NCBI GenBank assembly: GCA_945877525.1 | Contig: CAMDVP010000055.1 | Coordinates: 1-13,870 of the forward strand | Direction of reading: 5' to 3' | Source of the DNA: an uncultured Clostridia bacterium | GTDB taxonomy: Bacteria; Bacillota; Clostridia; Christensenellales; Aristaeellaceae | Length of the DNA stretch: 13,870 nt | In this document: positions 1 through 7,306 of the stretch, piece by piece | How the letters are laid out: every line of letters starts with the position of its first letter | Position numbering within the stretch: position 1 is the stretch's first letter | The notes under the pieces: model-generated | Told to the model about the DNA's origin: nothing | The model's database searches: none | What the model saw: only the letters and a program-made list of their open reading frames with translations | Program-made: the position numbers and the translations under genes

Positions 1-118
1 GAAGGAGTGCAGAGGGCGACGGCTCGCCAGTGGCGAGTCCGCCGAAGGCGGAAGTTGAAAGCGAAGCGACGATGATCGCAAAGCCCTCTGCTCGCCTCCG
101 CAGAGGCGAAAACCTTCT
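1..118. repeat. Nested inverted repeats, possible structured RNA or palindromic mini-element
   Basis: No gene is supported here. Several perfect arms nest. GAAGG (1-5) pairs with CCTTC (113-117), and GCAGAGGGC (9-17) pairs with GCCCTCTGC (83-91). CTCGCC (23-28) pairs with GGCGAG (32-37) around an AGT loop. TCCGCC (38-43) pairs with GGCGGA (47-52) around GAA. GCGA (66-69) pairs with TCGC (76-79), and TCGCCTC (92-98) pairs with GAGGCGA (103-109) around CGCA. Together they would fold into a closed multibranched structure. It could be a dispersed palindromic intergenic element or a non-coding RNA. Only one copy is visible and its left end may lie outside the window. Confidence 0.5.
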
Positions 119-131
119 GTCACATATTGAG

Positions 132-172
132 AACCAAACGGCCGGCACGATACTTCATGCCGGCCGTTGGTT
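132..172 (-). terminator. Terminator hairpin after tcdA
   Basis: ACGGCCGGCA (138-147) pairs perfectly with TGCCGGCCGT (158-167) around a 10-nt loop. The stem continues through A137-T168 and AACC/GGTT (132-135 with 169-172), leaving A136 bulged. Read on the minus strand it begins right at the tcdA stop codon (174-172). The trailing T-run is short and broken (TTTGGTT), so termination may be moderate. The plus-strand side also ends in TTT, so it may act in both directions. Confidence 0.55.
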
Positions 173-891
173 TATCTGGCAAACCCGGTTAAGTCCCGCA
201 CAACCTCCCCGGCGATGATCAGCCCGGCCACGGCGGGCACGAAGGCCGTGCTGCCGGGTGTTTGACGGCGGGAGGTCTGCTCCTCCGCCGGGGCAGGCAG
301 GGGGGTGAGGGAGGGCTCGGTGGAATAGACGACCTTGAGGTGCTTTACGCCCCGCCGCCTTAGCTCGGTGCGCATGACCCGCGCCAGGGGGCACACGCTG
401 GTCTGGTAGATATCGGCCACGCGGAAGGCTGTGGGGTCGAGCTTGTTGCCTGCGCCCATGCTGCTGATGATGGGCACCTCTGCCTCCTGTGCCTGCAGCA
501 CCAGGGCCAGCTTGCCGGTCACGGTGTCAATGGCGTCCACCACATAGTCATACTGGGTGAAGTCGAACTGTCCTGCCGTTTCGGGGGTGTAGAAGGTTTT
601 GTGTACGCGAACGAGCGCGTCGGGATTGATGTCCGCAATGCGGTCGCGGGCCGCGTCCACCTTGTACTGGCCAATGGTCGCGCGGGTGGCGATGATCTGC
701 CGGTTCAGGTTGCTCAGACAGACCTGGTCGTTGTCGATCAAATCCAGAGCGCCCACGCCGCTGCGGGCGAGGGCTTCCACCACATGGCCGCCCACGCCGC
801 CCACGCCGAACACCGCCACCCGGGCCCGCGCCAGGCGTTCCATGCCCTCCTGCCCCAGAAGAAGCGCTGTCCGTGCAAAGGCTTCGTCCAT
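172..891 (-). CDS. tcdA: tRNA threonylcarbamoyladenosine dehydratase (TcdA/CsdL, ThiF/E1-like)
   Basis: This 239-residue protein is predicted to use ATP to cyclise t6A at position 37 of ANN-reading tRNAs, giving ct6A, in the cytoplasm. Seen in the sequence: a Rossmann fold with GVGGVG at residues 29-34, acidic residues D53 and D55, the N61-x-x-R64-Q65 signature of ThiF/E1 adenylating enzymes, K77 in a GQYK motif, and the VVDAIDT segment near residue 120. The length fits the short Bacillota form, which lacks the C-terminal extension of the E. coli enzyme. The start has an AAAGGAG ribosome site (minus strand, 908-901) 9 nt upstream. It is probably monocistronic, with its own promoter at 930-958 and a hairpin overlapping the stop. 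MoeB/ThiF paralogues share the fold, but the overall pattern fits TcdA better. Confidence 0.9.
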   Translation of the reverse strand: MDEAFARTALLLGQEGMERLARARVAVFGVGGVGGHVVEALARSGVGALDLIDNDQVCLSNLNRQIIATRATIGQYKVDAARDRIADINPDALVRVHKTFYTPETAGQFDFTQYDYVVDAIDTVTGKLALVLQAQEAEVPIISSMGAGNKLDPTAFRVADIYQTSVCPLARVMRTELRRRGVKHLKVVYSTEPSLTPLPAPAEEQTSRRQTPGSTAFVPAVAGLIIAGEVVRDLTGFAR

Positions 892-929
892 GCCGCTCCG
901 CTCCTTTCACCGATGAGTTTTCTGCGGAT

Positions 930-958
930 ATTATACGCCCCGGGGCGGAGCGCGTCAA
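930..958 (-). promoter_or_regulatory. Sigma-A promoter of tcdA
   Basis: On the minus strand, TTGACG (958-953) and TATAAT (935-930) are separated by exactly 17 bp. This is a near-consensus housekeeping promoter 39 bp upstream of the tcdA start. The spacer contains the perfect 12-bp palindrome CGCCCCGGGGCG (936-947). Confidence 0.8.
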
Positions 959-974
959 TGCGGCGCGTGGCAGC

Positions 975-2204
975 TTACTTGCGCTTCTGCACCTTGGTTG
1001 CGAAGCCGTTGTCGGTGGCCCACTTGTGTGCGTAGGAGCCGTCCACCACGGTGAACTTCACCTTGGAGGAGCAGCCGTCAAAGGCATGCGCGCCGATGGA
1101 GGTCAGCGAGTCGGGCAGGGTGACGGCGGACAGGGCGGAGCAGTCGAAGAAGGCCACGTCGCCGATTTCGGTCACGCCCTCGGGGATGACCACGTTCTTG
1201 AGCGCCGCGCAGCCGCGGAACGCGCCCTCGCCGATGGAGGCGACCTGCGCCTTCTTGGCGAAGGTGACCTTGCTCAGCTTTTCGCAGTTTTCAAAGGCGT
1301 ATGCACCCACGGAGGCAATGGACTCGGGCAGGCTGATTTGCTTGAGCTTTTTGCAGTTCATGAACATGCCGTCGCTGATATAGGGCACGCCGTTTTTCAG
1401 GGTGACGGTCTGGAGAGCACGAGTACACCCCGCAAAAGTGTATGGGCCGATTTCCTGCACGGAGCCGGGAATGGTAACACTCTTCAAGGCAGAGTCCATA
1501 AATGCGCAGGCACCGATCTTAACCAGCGTTTCGGGAAGCGTCAGCTTATTCTTGTAAATTGTGAGATTTGCGCCGTAAAAGGCAAACATGCCAATATTCT
1601 CGAGATTTTCAGGAAGTTTGCATTTCACGTTAAGGTCACATAGTCCGCCAATTGCTGTCACACCGGGAGCTGTCAACTTACCGACGGAATCATAATAGCC
1701 GACCTGAAGGGCTGACAATCCTATCGTATGAATGGTGTCCGGCAGAATCACTTCTTCAACACGCGTACTGAAAAGCAACGGAATGTCTTTGTCCGGCAGA
1801 TTAATGCCGACATTGGTGTCCAGGCCCAGACGGGTGATGACATACCCGTCTATGGTTTCGGGTATGGTGATTGTTTTCGATTGATATCCCTGATCCATTG
1901 CGATAAGAGCCGCCGTGCCGTCATTGAGCAGATAATAGGTATATTCGCCGCTTTGACGCACGTTTGCCATATTCCAGGCGGAGTCCTCCACATAGCATTT
2001 CCCTATCCAACTGTTGTCAGAACCACCGCCACCAAAATAAAAACCAGTCTGATATTCAAAAGGCAAATATACATCCTTGTCATGCACCTTGGTCATGACA
2101 CATGCGTAGAATGTGTTGGGGTTCGCAGCCATCGCCGCGCAGGGCAGCACCATGGATGCCAGCATGACCATCAGGGTCACCAGGGCCAGATACCGTTTCC
2201 TCAT
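975..2204 (-). CDS. Secreted BspA-type leucine-rich repeat protein
   Basis: The 409-residue protein is predicted to be exported and to act outside the cell. Residues 1-26 form a signal peptide: basic MRKR, a hydrophobic core, and a likely cleavage after AMA (24-26). Residues 27-145 are an N-terminal region I do not recognise. From about 150 to 380 come LRR_5/BspA repeats with the pattern IP-x-x-V-x-x-IG-x-x-AF-x-x-C-x-x-L, for example around 244-262, 337-355 and 361-378. The end (388-404, SYAHKWATDNGF) is the usual cap of such proteins. No LPXTG or surface-layer domain is present, so anchoring is unclear. BspA proteins often bind host proteins or other cells, but that role is inferred. The start has AAAGGAG (2220-2214) 9 nt upstream. 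GC content falls sharply toward the 5' half. Confidence 0.85.
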   Translation of the reverse strand: MRKRYLALVTLMVMLASMVLPCAAMAANPNTFYACVMTKVHDKDVYLPFEYQTGFYFGGGGSDNSWIGKCYVEDSAWNMANVRQSGEYTYYLLNDGTAALIAMDQGYQSKTITIPETIDGYVITRLGLDTNVGINLPDKDIPLLFSTRVEEVILPDTIHTIGLSALQVGYYDSVGKLTAPGVTAIGGLCDLNVKCKLPENLENIGMFAFYGANLTIYKNKLTLPETLVKIGACAFMDSALKSVTIPGSVQEIGPYTFAGCTRALQTVTLKNGVPYISDGMFMNCKKLKQISLPESIASVGAYAFENCEKLSKVTFAKKAQVASIGEGAFRGCAALKNVVIPEGVTEIGDVAFFDCSALSAVTLPDSLTSIGAHAFDGCSSKVKFTVVDGSYAHKWATDNGFATKVQKRK

Positions 2205-2225
2205 ACAAGTTCGCTCCTTTGTGTG

Positions 2226-2250
2226 GGCTGTCGCGCGATCGCCGACAGCC
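2226..2250 (-). promoter_or_regulatory. Leader hairpin before the LRR gene
   Basis: GGCTGTCG (2226-2233) pairs perfectly with CGACAGCC (2243-2250). The loop region contains a second palindrome, GCGATCGC (2235-2242). It lies between the expected transcription start (near 2255) and the ribosome site (2220-2214), so it would sit in the 5' untranslated leader. It could stabilise the mRNA or modulate translation, or be an operator on DNA. Confidence 0.5.
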
Positions 2251-2261
2251 TGTGTAAAATC

Positions 2262-2290
2262 ATTGTATAGGCATCATGGAGGAAAGTCAA
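2262..2290 (-). promoter_or_regulatory. Sigma-A promoter of the LRR gene
   Basis: On the minus strand, TTGACT (2290-2285) and TACAAT (2267-2262) have a 17-bp spacer. The promoter lies 58 bp upstream of the start codon and just downstream of the terminator of the preceding mannosidase gene, so the LRR gene looks like a separate transcription unit. Confidence 0.7.
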
Positions 2291-2310
2291 GCAATCCGGC
2301 AAAGAGACGC

Positions 2311-2343
2311 AAAAAACCACAGCATGGGAATGCCATGCTGTGG
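2311..2343 (-). terminator. Intrinsic terminator of the mannosidase gene
   Basis: CCACAGCATGG (2317-2327) and CCATGCTGTGG (2333-2343) form a perfect 11-bp stem with a 5-nt loop. On the minus strand it is followed by six T (2316-2311). It starts 43 nt past the mannosidase stop and is a textbook intrinsic terminator. Confidence 0.9.
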
Positions 2344-2386
2344 CAATGTCTGTGCAGATGGTGTGCTGGCTTCGGCTCCCGGCCAA

Positions 2387-5300
2387 TCAGCCGCGCTTCA
2401 CCCGCAGGGTCTTGACCTCAAAGCCCCGGAAGCGCAGCTGCACCCGGCCGTCCCGCAGGGGCAGCTGCTCCGACGGATTTTCCAGCATGTCGCAGGCATA
2501 AACCGCCCCGGCGGGGAGGCTCAGCGTCAGGCAGGCGTCGCAGGCGGCGTGCTTGCTCTCGTAGAGGCGGATGATCGTGTCGCCGCTGCCGTCCTCGGCG
2601 GCCTTCACGGTGTCGATGATGACGTTGGGCGCATCCACGCTCATCATGGAGAAGTCCTCCGCCGCGCCCTCCGCTGTGGTGACGGGCACGTTCAGCTCGT
2701 AGCCCTCCCGCACCACGCCGCAGTCCGCGAAGGGGCCGTCCCACAGGTAATAGCTGTACACAAAGTGATGCGCGCCCTGGTCGGCATGGGGGTCGGGGCA
2801 GACGGAGGCGCGCAGCAGCGTCAGGGCGATTTCGTCCCCCAGCATGCTCACGCCGTACTTGCTTTCGTTCAGCACCGCCGCGCCGTGGCTTTCGTCGCAC
2901 AGGGCGGTGTAGCGGTGGTTGCACACCTCGAATCGGTCGGCGTCATAGGGCCGGCTGCGGTGGGTGGGCCTCTTGATATAGCCGAACTGAATCTCGTTGA
3001 TGCCCTCCTCGGCATGGATGCCCGTGGGGAAGGCGGCCTTCAGCAGGCGGTGCCGCTCATGCCAGTCCACCCGGGTGTCAAAGTCGATGCGGGTGCTGCC
3101 TGCGTCGAGGGAGATGACCTGCGTCCAGTCGGAGTGGCCCACACGGCGCGTCACCTTCACGGCGGCGCGCCAGGGAGTGCTTTCCTCAAGCGTCAGCACG
3201 CCGTTTTCCTCCAGCGCCACGGGGCTCTGGTCATACATGCTGTCGATGTCCCACGCGTCATACATCCGCGGCACATCCTTGAACAGCTTCAGCACGTTGG
3301 CCTTGTCGCGGATGCGGCGGTGCCCCTGCGCGTCGCGGCAGTCGGTCAACTCGCCCTGCCGGTTGATGCGCACGGAAACCAGGCCGTTGCTCAGGAGGAT
3401 TTCGTCTCCGTCCCATGCGGCGGTGACGGGCGTATCGGGCTGGGACTCGTCCACCCGGGACGTCCAGCCGCAGGGCGGAATGGTAACCCGGCCATAGCCG
3501 CGGCTCGTTTTCACCAGGGCCGTGCGGGGCCAGGACAGGCTGTTGAACCAGGTGGTGCCATCGCCGGAAGTCAGGCTGCGGCAGGCGCGCTCCGTCACCT
3601 GCGCCGCGTCCGTGAGAATTTCACCGTAGAGCCTGCGGGCTTCCTCATACACGCGGGCGATGCTGCTGCCGGGGAGAATGTCGTGGAACTGGTTGAGCAG
3701 CACGCCCTTCCAGCACCTGTCGAGGGTTTCCGCCGGATAGGGCGTTTTGTCCTGCGCCGCCACCGACCACATTTCCGCCTCGCGCAGGGCCAGCTCGCTC
3801 TTGCGGTTGCCGCGCTTGATGGCGGCCTGGCTGGTGTAGGTGCCCCGGTGGCACTGGAAGTACAATTCGCCCACATAGCGGTTGACCGGCGCACCCTCCT
3901 TCGCGCAGTCCTCAAAGAACTGCTGGGGCGCCTCGAATTCCACCTGCGGCACGCCCTCCAGGTTCTTTTCCCGAAGAACGTACTCAATGTGGTCGCGGCA
4001 GGGACCGCCGCCACCGTCGCCGTAGCCGAAGGGCAGAAGGAAGCTGCTCAGGTCGCGCTTCTGCACCCGGTCGCGCCAGCGGCCCGCCACGGTGGCCGGG
4101 TCGGTGCGGGAGGTGTAGTCCATGTGCAGGAAGGAGGTAATTTCGCTGCCGTCCATGCCCTGCCAGGTGAAATAGTGGTAGGGGAAGCGGTCGGAGCCGT
4201 TATAGGTCCAGAAGATCTTCTGGGTCGTGAGGTACCGCACGCCGCAGCCGCGCAGAATCTGCGGCAGGGCGGCGCTGTAGCCGAAGGTGTCCGGCAGCCA
4301 CAGCAGCTGGCAGTCCACGCCGAACTCCTCTTTGTAGAAGCGCTTGCCGTGCACCAGCTGGCGGATGAGGCTTTCGCCGGAGGTCATGTTGGTATCAGGC
4401 TCTACCCACATGCTGCCGTCGGCAATCCACTGCCCTGCGCGGATTTTCTCCTTGACGCGCTCGTACAGCCGGGGATAGAGCTGCTTGCAGATCAGGTAGG
4501 TCTGCGGCTGGCTCTGGATGAATTTGTAGTCGGGGTACATGTCCATCAGCCGCACCTGCTGGGCGAAGGTGCGGGCCACCTTGCGCTGGGTTTCCCGATA
4601 GGGCCACAGCCAGCACACGTCCAGGTGCGCGTTGCCGACGGCGGCAAAGCGGGGCATGGTGGAGCCGTTGCGGGCCTCCAGCGCCGGGCGGAGGATTTCC
4701 CTTGCCCGGGCGTAGTCCTGCAGCCGGGCCTCCCGGGGCTGTTCAAAGTCCACCGCCAGGGTGAACTGCTCCAGGGCCTCCTCAATGCGGGCTGCCCGCA
4801 GGGAGGTGCCGTCCGCTACGGTGAGCAGATCGCACAGGGCAGTGACATCCAGCCACAGCTGATAGGCCTCCTCATGCCAGATGCCCCAGGTGCTTCGGCC
4901 GATGACCTGCCGGGGTTGCTGCTCGTCGGGAAGAAGATAGTCGCCCTCCCGCACCGGGCCGACGGAACTGTGGCCCATCGGGCTTTGGGGGAAATCATGC
5001 CCTGCATAGGCTTCCATCAGCAGGTGGAAGCGCTGCCCGGGCTGGCCGTCTGTGGTCAAAATCTGGTCGCACAGGTAGTGGTGCACTTCCTTGACCCACT
5101 CCGCCCTGCGGGTGCCAAAGGCTTCACCGTTCACAAACAGGGTCGCTTCGCCGCCGGATTGCAGGTTCATCACAATGCGCTGTCCCCGGGCGCGCTCGTC
5201 CAGCGTGATGTCGCCCCGCAGCCAGGCATATTCCCATGCCCGGCCCCAGGAGGTGCCCACGGGCATGGGCGCAAAGCTGCGGCCCTCCGCCTCCTCCGGG

Positions 5301-5416
5301 GACAGCATGTCATAGGTGCAATAGCCCTCCAGGGGAATATCCCCCAGGGGCTCGTAAAATTCCTTTTCCAGCGTGGCAATCCAGTGCTTCAGCCGTGCCT
5401 CCCATTCAGGACGCAT
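2387..5416 (-). CDS. Alpha-mannosidase, glycoside hydrolase family 38
   Basis: The 1009-residue enzyme is predicted to hydrolyse terminal alpha-mannosides by a zinc-dependent retaining mechanism. Seen in the sequence: an N-terminal beta-sandwich-like region (about 1-250), the GH38 catalytic domain from about 255 with GNAHLDVCW (H264 and D266 as zinc ligands), LWLPDTFGY with the nucleophile D376, an ELYFQCHRGTYTS motif near 517-529, and NQFHDILPGSS carrying the last zinc ligand H578. The mid and C-terminal beta-sandwich domains fill the rest. The length is normal for the Ams1-like bacterial group. No signal peptide is present, so it is probably cytoplasmic and acts on imported mannosides. The start is set by GGGAGG (5430-5425) 8 nt upstream. 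The gene lies downstream of the broken carbohydrate-binding gene and has its own promoter and terminator. The exact linkage specificity cannot be read from the sequence. Confidence 0.93.
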   Translation of the reverse strand: MRPEWEARLKHWIATLEKEFYEPLGDIPLEGYCTYDMLSPEEAEGRSFAPMPVGTSWGRAWEYAWLRGDITLDERARGQRIVMNLQSGGEATLFVNGEAFGTRRAEWVKEVHHYLCDQILTTDGQPGQRFHLLMEAYAGHDFPQSPMGHSSVGPVREGDYLLPDEQQPRQVIGRSTWGIWHEEAYQLWLDVTALCDLLTVADGTSLRAARIEEALEQFTLAVDFEQPREARLQDYARAREILRPALEARNGSTMPRFAAVGNAHLDVCWLWPYRETQRKVARTFAQQVRLMDMYPDYKFIQSQPQTYLICKQLYPRLYERVKEKIRAGQWIADGSMWVEPDTNMTSGESLIRQLVHGKRFYKEEFGVDCQLLWLPDTFGYSAALPQILRGCGVRYLTTQKIFWTYNGSDRFPYHYFTWQGMDGSEITSFLHMDYTSRTDPATVAGRWRDRVQKRDLSSFLLPFGYGDGGGGPCRDHIEYVLREKNLEGVPQVEFEAPQQFFEDCAKEGAPVNRYVGELYFQCHRGTYTSQAAIKRGNRKSELALREAEMWSVAAQDKTPYPAETLDRCWKGVLLNQFHDILPGSSIARVYEEARRLYGEILTDAAQVTERACRSLTSGDGTTWFNSLSWPRTALVKTSRGYGRVTIPPCGWTSRVDESQPDTPVTAAWDGDEILLSNGLVSVRINRQGELTDCRDAQGHRRIRDKANVLKLFKDVPRMYDAWDIDSMYDQSPVALEENGVLTLEESTPWRAAVKVTRRVGHSDWTQVISLDAGSTRIDFDTRVDWHERHRLLKAAFPTGIHAEEGINEIQFGYIKRPTHRSRPYDADRFEVCNHRYTALCDESHGAAVLNESKYGVSMLGDEIALTLLRASVCPDPHADQGAHHFVYSYYLWDGPFADCGVVREGYELNVPVTTAEGAAEDFSMMSVDAPNVIIDTVKAAEDGSGDTIIRLYESKHAACDACLTLSLPAGAVYACDMLENPSEQLPLRDGRVQLRFRGFEVKTLRVKRG

Positions 5417-5464
5417 GAAAAACGCCTCCCTGCTGCTCTATTGATACGGTTGTCACTGGCGTCT

Positions 5465-5494
5465 ATTCTATCATAACCATGCTGGAACAGGCAA
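5465..5494 (-). promoter_or_regulatory. Probable promoter of the mannosidase gene
   Basis: On the minus strand, TTGCCT (5494-5489) and TAGAAT (5470-5465) are separated by 18 bp. They lie about 50 bp upstream of the start codon, in the only AT-richer part of the 100-bp gap. Both hexamers deviate from consensus, so strength is uncertain. Confidence 0.5.
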
Positions 5495-5516
5495 GGGGGC
5501 ATTTGCCGGAAAGAAC

Positions 5517-7061
5517 TTATTCCGCGGCCACAATGTTTGTAAAGCCGGTGTGATCCCTGGTCAGCGTGAAATCCGCCGTACCGGTTTCGGCGGAGGATGT
5601 CATACCCTGCCGTCCACCCATGCCGCCAAAGCCGCCCATGCCCCGTCCGCCCATGCGGTCAAAGGCGCTCAAGTCCACGTTGCCCAGATATTGCGCGATT
5701 TCCTCCTCCGTCAGAATGTCCGTCAGGCTAAAGCCGGTGAGCAGGCCGTTGAGGTCCTTGCTTTCAAGCAGCTCGTTCAGATCCCGCCCCTGGAGAATTT
5801 CATTCAGATCGACGCCGATGTCCGGCATGTCGGGCCGGGCCTTGTCAAAGTCGGGAGCGCCGCCCTCATCCGGGGGCTGGGGCATGCCGCCGTTCATGCT
5901 GCTCTGCTGAGCCGCGTCGCCGCCGTGCTGCATCAGGGTACCGGGGGTATAGGAGGCGATGGAGGTGTACAGGCCGTCCTGCACCTCGCCCTCGATTTCG
6001 CCGCCAAGGTACACATGATAGGTTTCCCCTTCCCGCAGCGCGGGGGTGGAGAAGGCGATGTAAGTGTAATCATAGGGGAAGTCGTAGGCGAACACCGGGG
6101 TTCCCTGGGTGTCGGTAACCACCAGCAGATCCTGTGTCTTCTGCGCGAATTCCAGCATCATGAACAGCTGGGCGGAGCCGCTGTCGATGGGGTCGTACAT
6201 GTTGCCCGCGCCCACAATCACGCCGCCGTTGATATAGCTGCCCATGTCCTAGTCAATGCCGCTGTCCATGCTGGCGGGATGGGCCAGGTTGATGGCTGTG
6301 CCGCCATTGAAGACGATGGAGCCGTTGGAGTCGATGCCATCGCCCTCGCCGCCTTCCAGGTTTTTCACCTCGGAAAACAGATACCCGTTGTTAAAGGTCA
6401 GAACGCCTACGCCATCCTCGGAAACATTCACCGGATCGTCGCAGGCCGCAATATGGAATACGCCGCCGTCAATGGTCAGGTGGCCGTACTTCACCTCAAT
6501 GCCCTCGTTGTCCGCGTCCACCGTCAGGCTGCCACCGCCCACAAAGCCCAGGGAAACCATGGAGTCAATGGCTCCGTCATACTTCATACCCGCTTCGTCC
6601 CTGGCCGTGTGGGAGCCGGTTACATGGTTGTCCGAGCCGTCGGCCAGCTCGATGGTCATGCCATATGCGCCGGGTTCCGCCGTTTCCAGGGCGGACAGGC
6701 ACAGAATGGCTGGCGCGGTGCGGCAGGTCAGATCCGCGCCGTCCAGAATCAGATGTACGGCGTCGCCCTCTCCGGCCCGAACGGCAAGCTGCACGTCGGT
6801 TGCCGTGCCGCTGATGCGATAGGCGCCTGCTGCAGCCAGGTTCACCACCCGGTTGGTCACATCCCGGAGGGAATCGGGTACATCCTCATGGGTTTCATTC
6901 ACAAACGACAGGTATACCGGGGCGGAGCCGTCCTCCGTGATGGCCTCGCCGTTGACGGTAATGCCGTTGTCGGAAATCAGGATCACCGTTTCCTCTGCCT
7001 CCGCCGCAGCCGCCCCCAGAAGCAGCCCCAGCGCAAGGAGAATCACGCACAGTCTCTTCAT
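5517..7061 (-). pseudogene. Secreted Cthe_2159-type carbohydrate-binding protein, interrupted by an in-frame TAG
   Basis: Two consecutive minus-strand segments (7061-6249 and 6245-5517) lie in the same frame and make one protein of 514 codons, with codon 271 being TAG (6251-6249). Residues 1-20 form a signal peptide. Residues about 75-290 show the beta-helical pattern of the Cthe_2159/DUF4353 family: GAYRISGTATD, ILDGADLTC, GGSLTVDADNEGIEVK, HLTIDGG, DGIDSNGSIVFNGG, and SGID-TAG-DMGSYINGG, where relatives usually read a Tyr. After that come a short beta-rich region, four tandem 9-residue repeats (about 418-453) and a Gly/Met-rich stretch. The start is set by AAGGGAG (7077-7071) 9 nt upstream. 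A restart at 6245 would lack a signal peptide and a properly spaced ribosome site. The likely role was binding polysaccharide outside the cell. A sequencing error or a recent nonsense mutation are both possible. Confidence 0.8.
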
Positions 7062-7091
7062 TTTCCATTGCTCCCTTCATGGTGATGCTTC

Positions 7092-7128
7092 AGTATACCC
7101 CCGGAATATGACGGGCATGTGTACATGC
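7092..7128 (-). promoter_or_regulatory. Probable promoter with operator-like palindrome for the carbohydrate-binding gene
   Basis: On the minus strand, TATACT (7097-7092) is a good -10 element 31 bp upstream of the start codon. The matching -35 position has no TTGACA-like hexamer. Instead, that position is covered by the perfect palindrome GCATGT-GT-ACATGC (7115-7128). This suggests a promoter that depends on, or is blocked by, a DNA-binding regulator. Confidence 0.4.
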
Positions 7129-7218
7129 GGTGAAAGTCGCGGTGTTTCTTTGAAAGGCGGGATGCAAGGTTTGTGCGGTTTTTGCACCGGCGGGGACAAT
7201 GCGGAATCGTAAGGCTAT

Positions 7219-7253
7219 TCATGAAACTGTATAAATATACGATTACAAACAAA
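7219..7253. other. AT-rich stretch, candidate DNA unwinding element
   Basis: Only 8 of these 35 bases are G or C, against roughly two thirds in neighbouring genes. It lies 54 bp from the first DnaA-like box and between the divergent gene arms. No gene or promoter pair explains it convincingly. From 7129 to 7218 I see nothing recognisable. Confidence 0.4.
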
Positions 7254-7306
7254 GCGGTACAGCACGAACATGCTGCGAAATGATATCGCCGGACAGTACG
7301 GACGGC

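Noticed and set aside
2276..5476. A 1066-codon open frame on the plus strand
   Set aside because: It lies antisense to the clear GH38 alpha-mannosidase, whose catalytic motifs are intact. Long antisense frames are a side effect of GC-rich codon use, and its Ala/Gly/His/Val-rich translation has no recognisable domain.
5486..5516. Possible terminator after the carbohydrate-binding gene (GGCAA/TTGCC)
   Set aside because: The stem is only 5 bp and no T-run follows on the minus strand.
6243..6254. Genome-wide recoding of TAG to an amino acid
   Set aside because: TAG ends the response regulator at 12419-12421, where the kinase start overlaps in the usual operon fashion. The other stops in the window are TAA or TGA. 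One disrupted gene is better explained by mutation or error.
5550..7085. A 511-codon open frame on the plus strand over the interrupted gene
   Set aside because: The minus-strand reading has a signal peptide, a family match and a ribosome site. The plus-strand translation is low-complexity and shows no domain.
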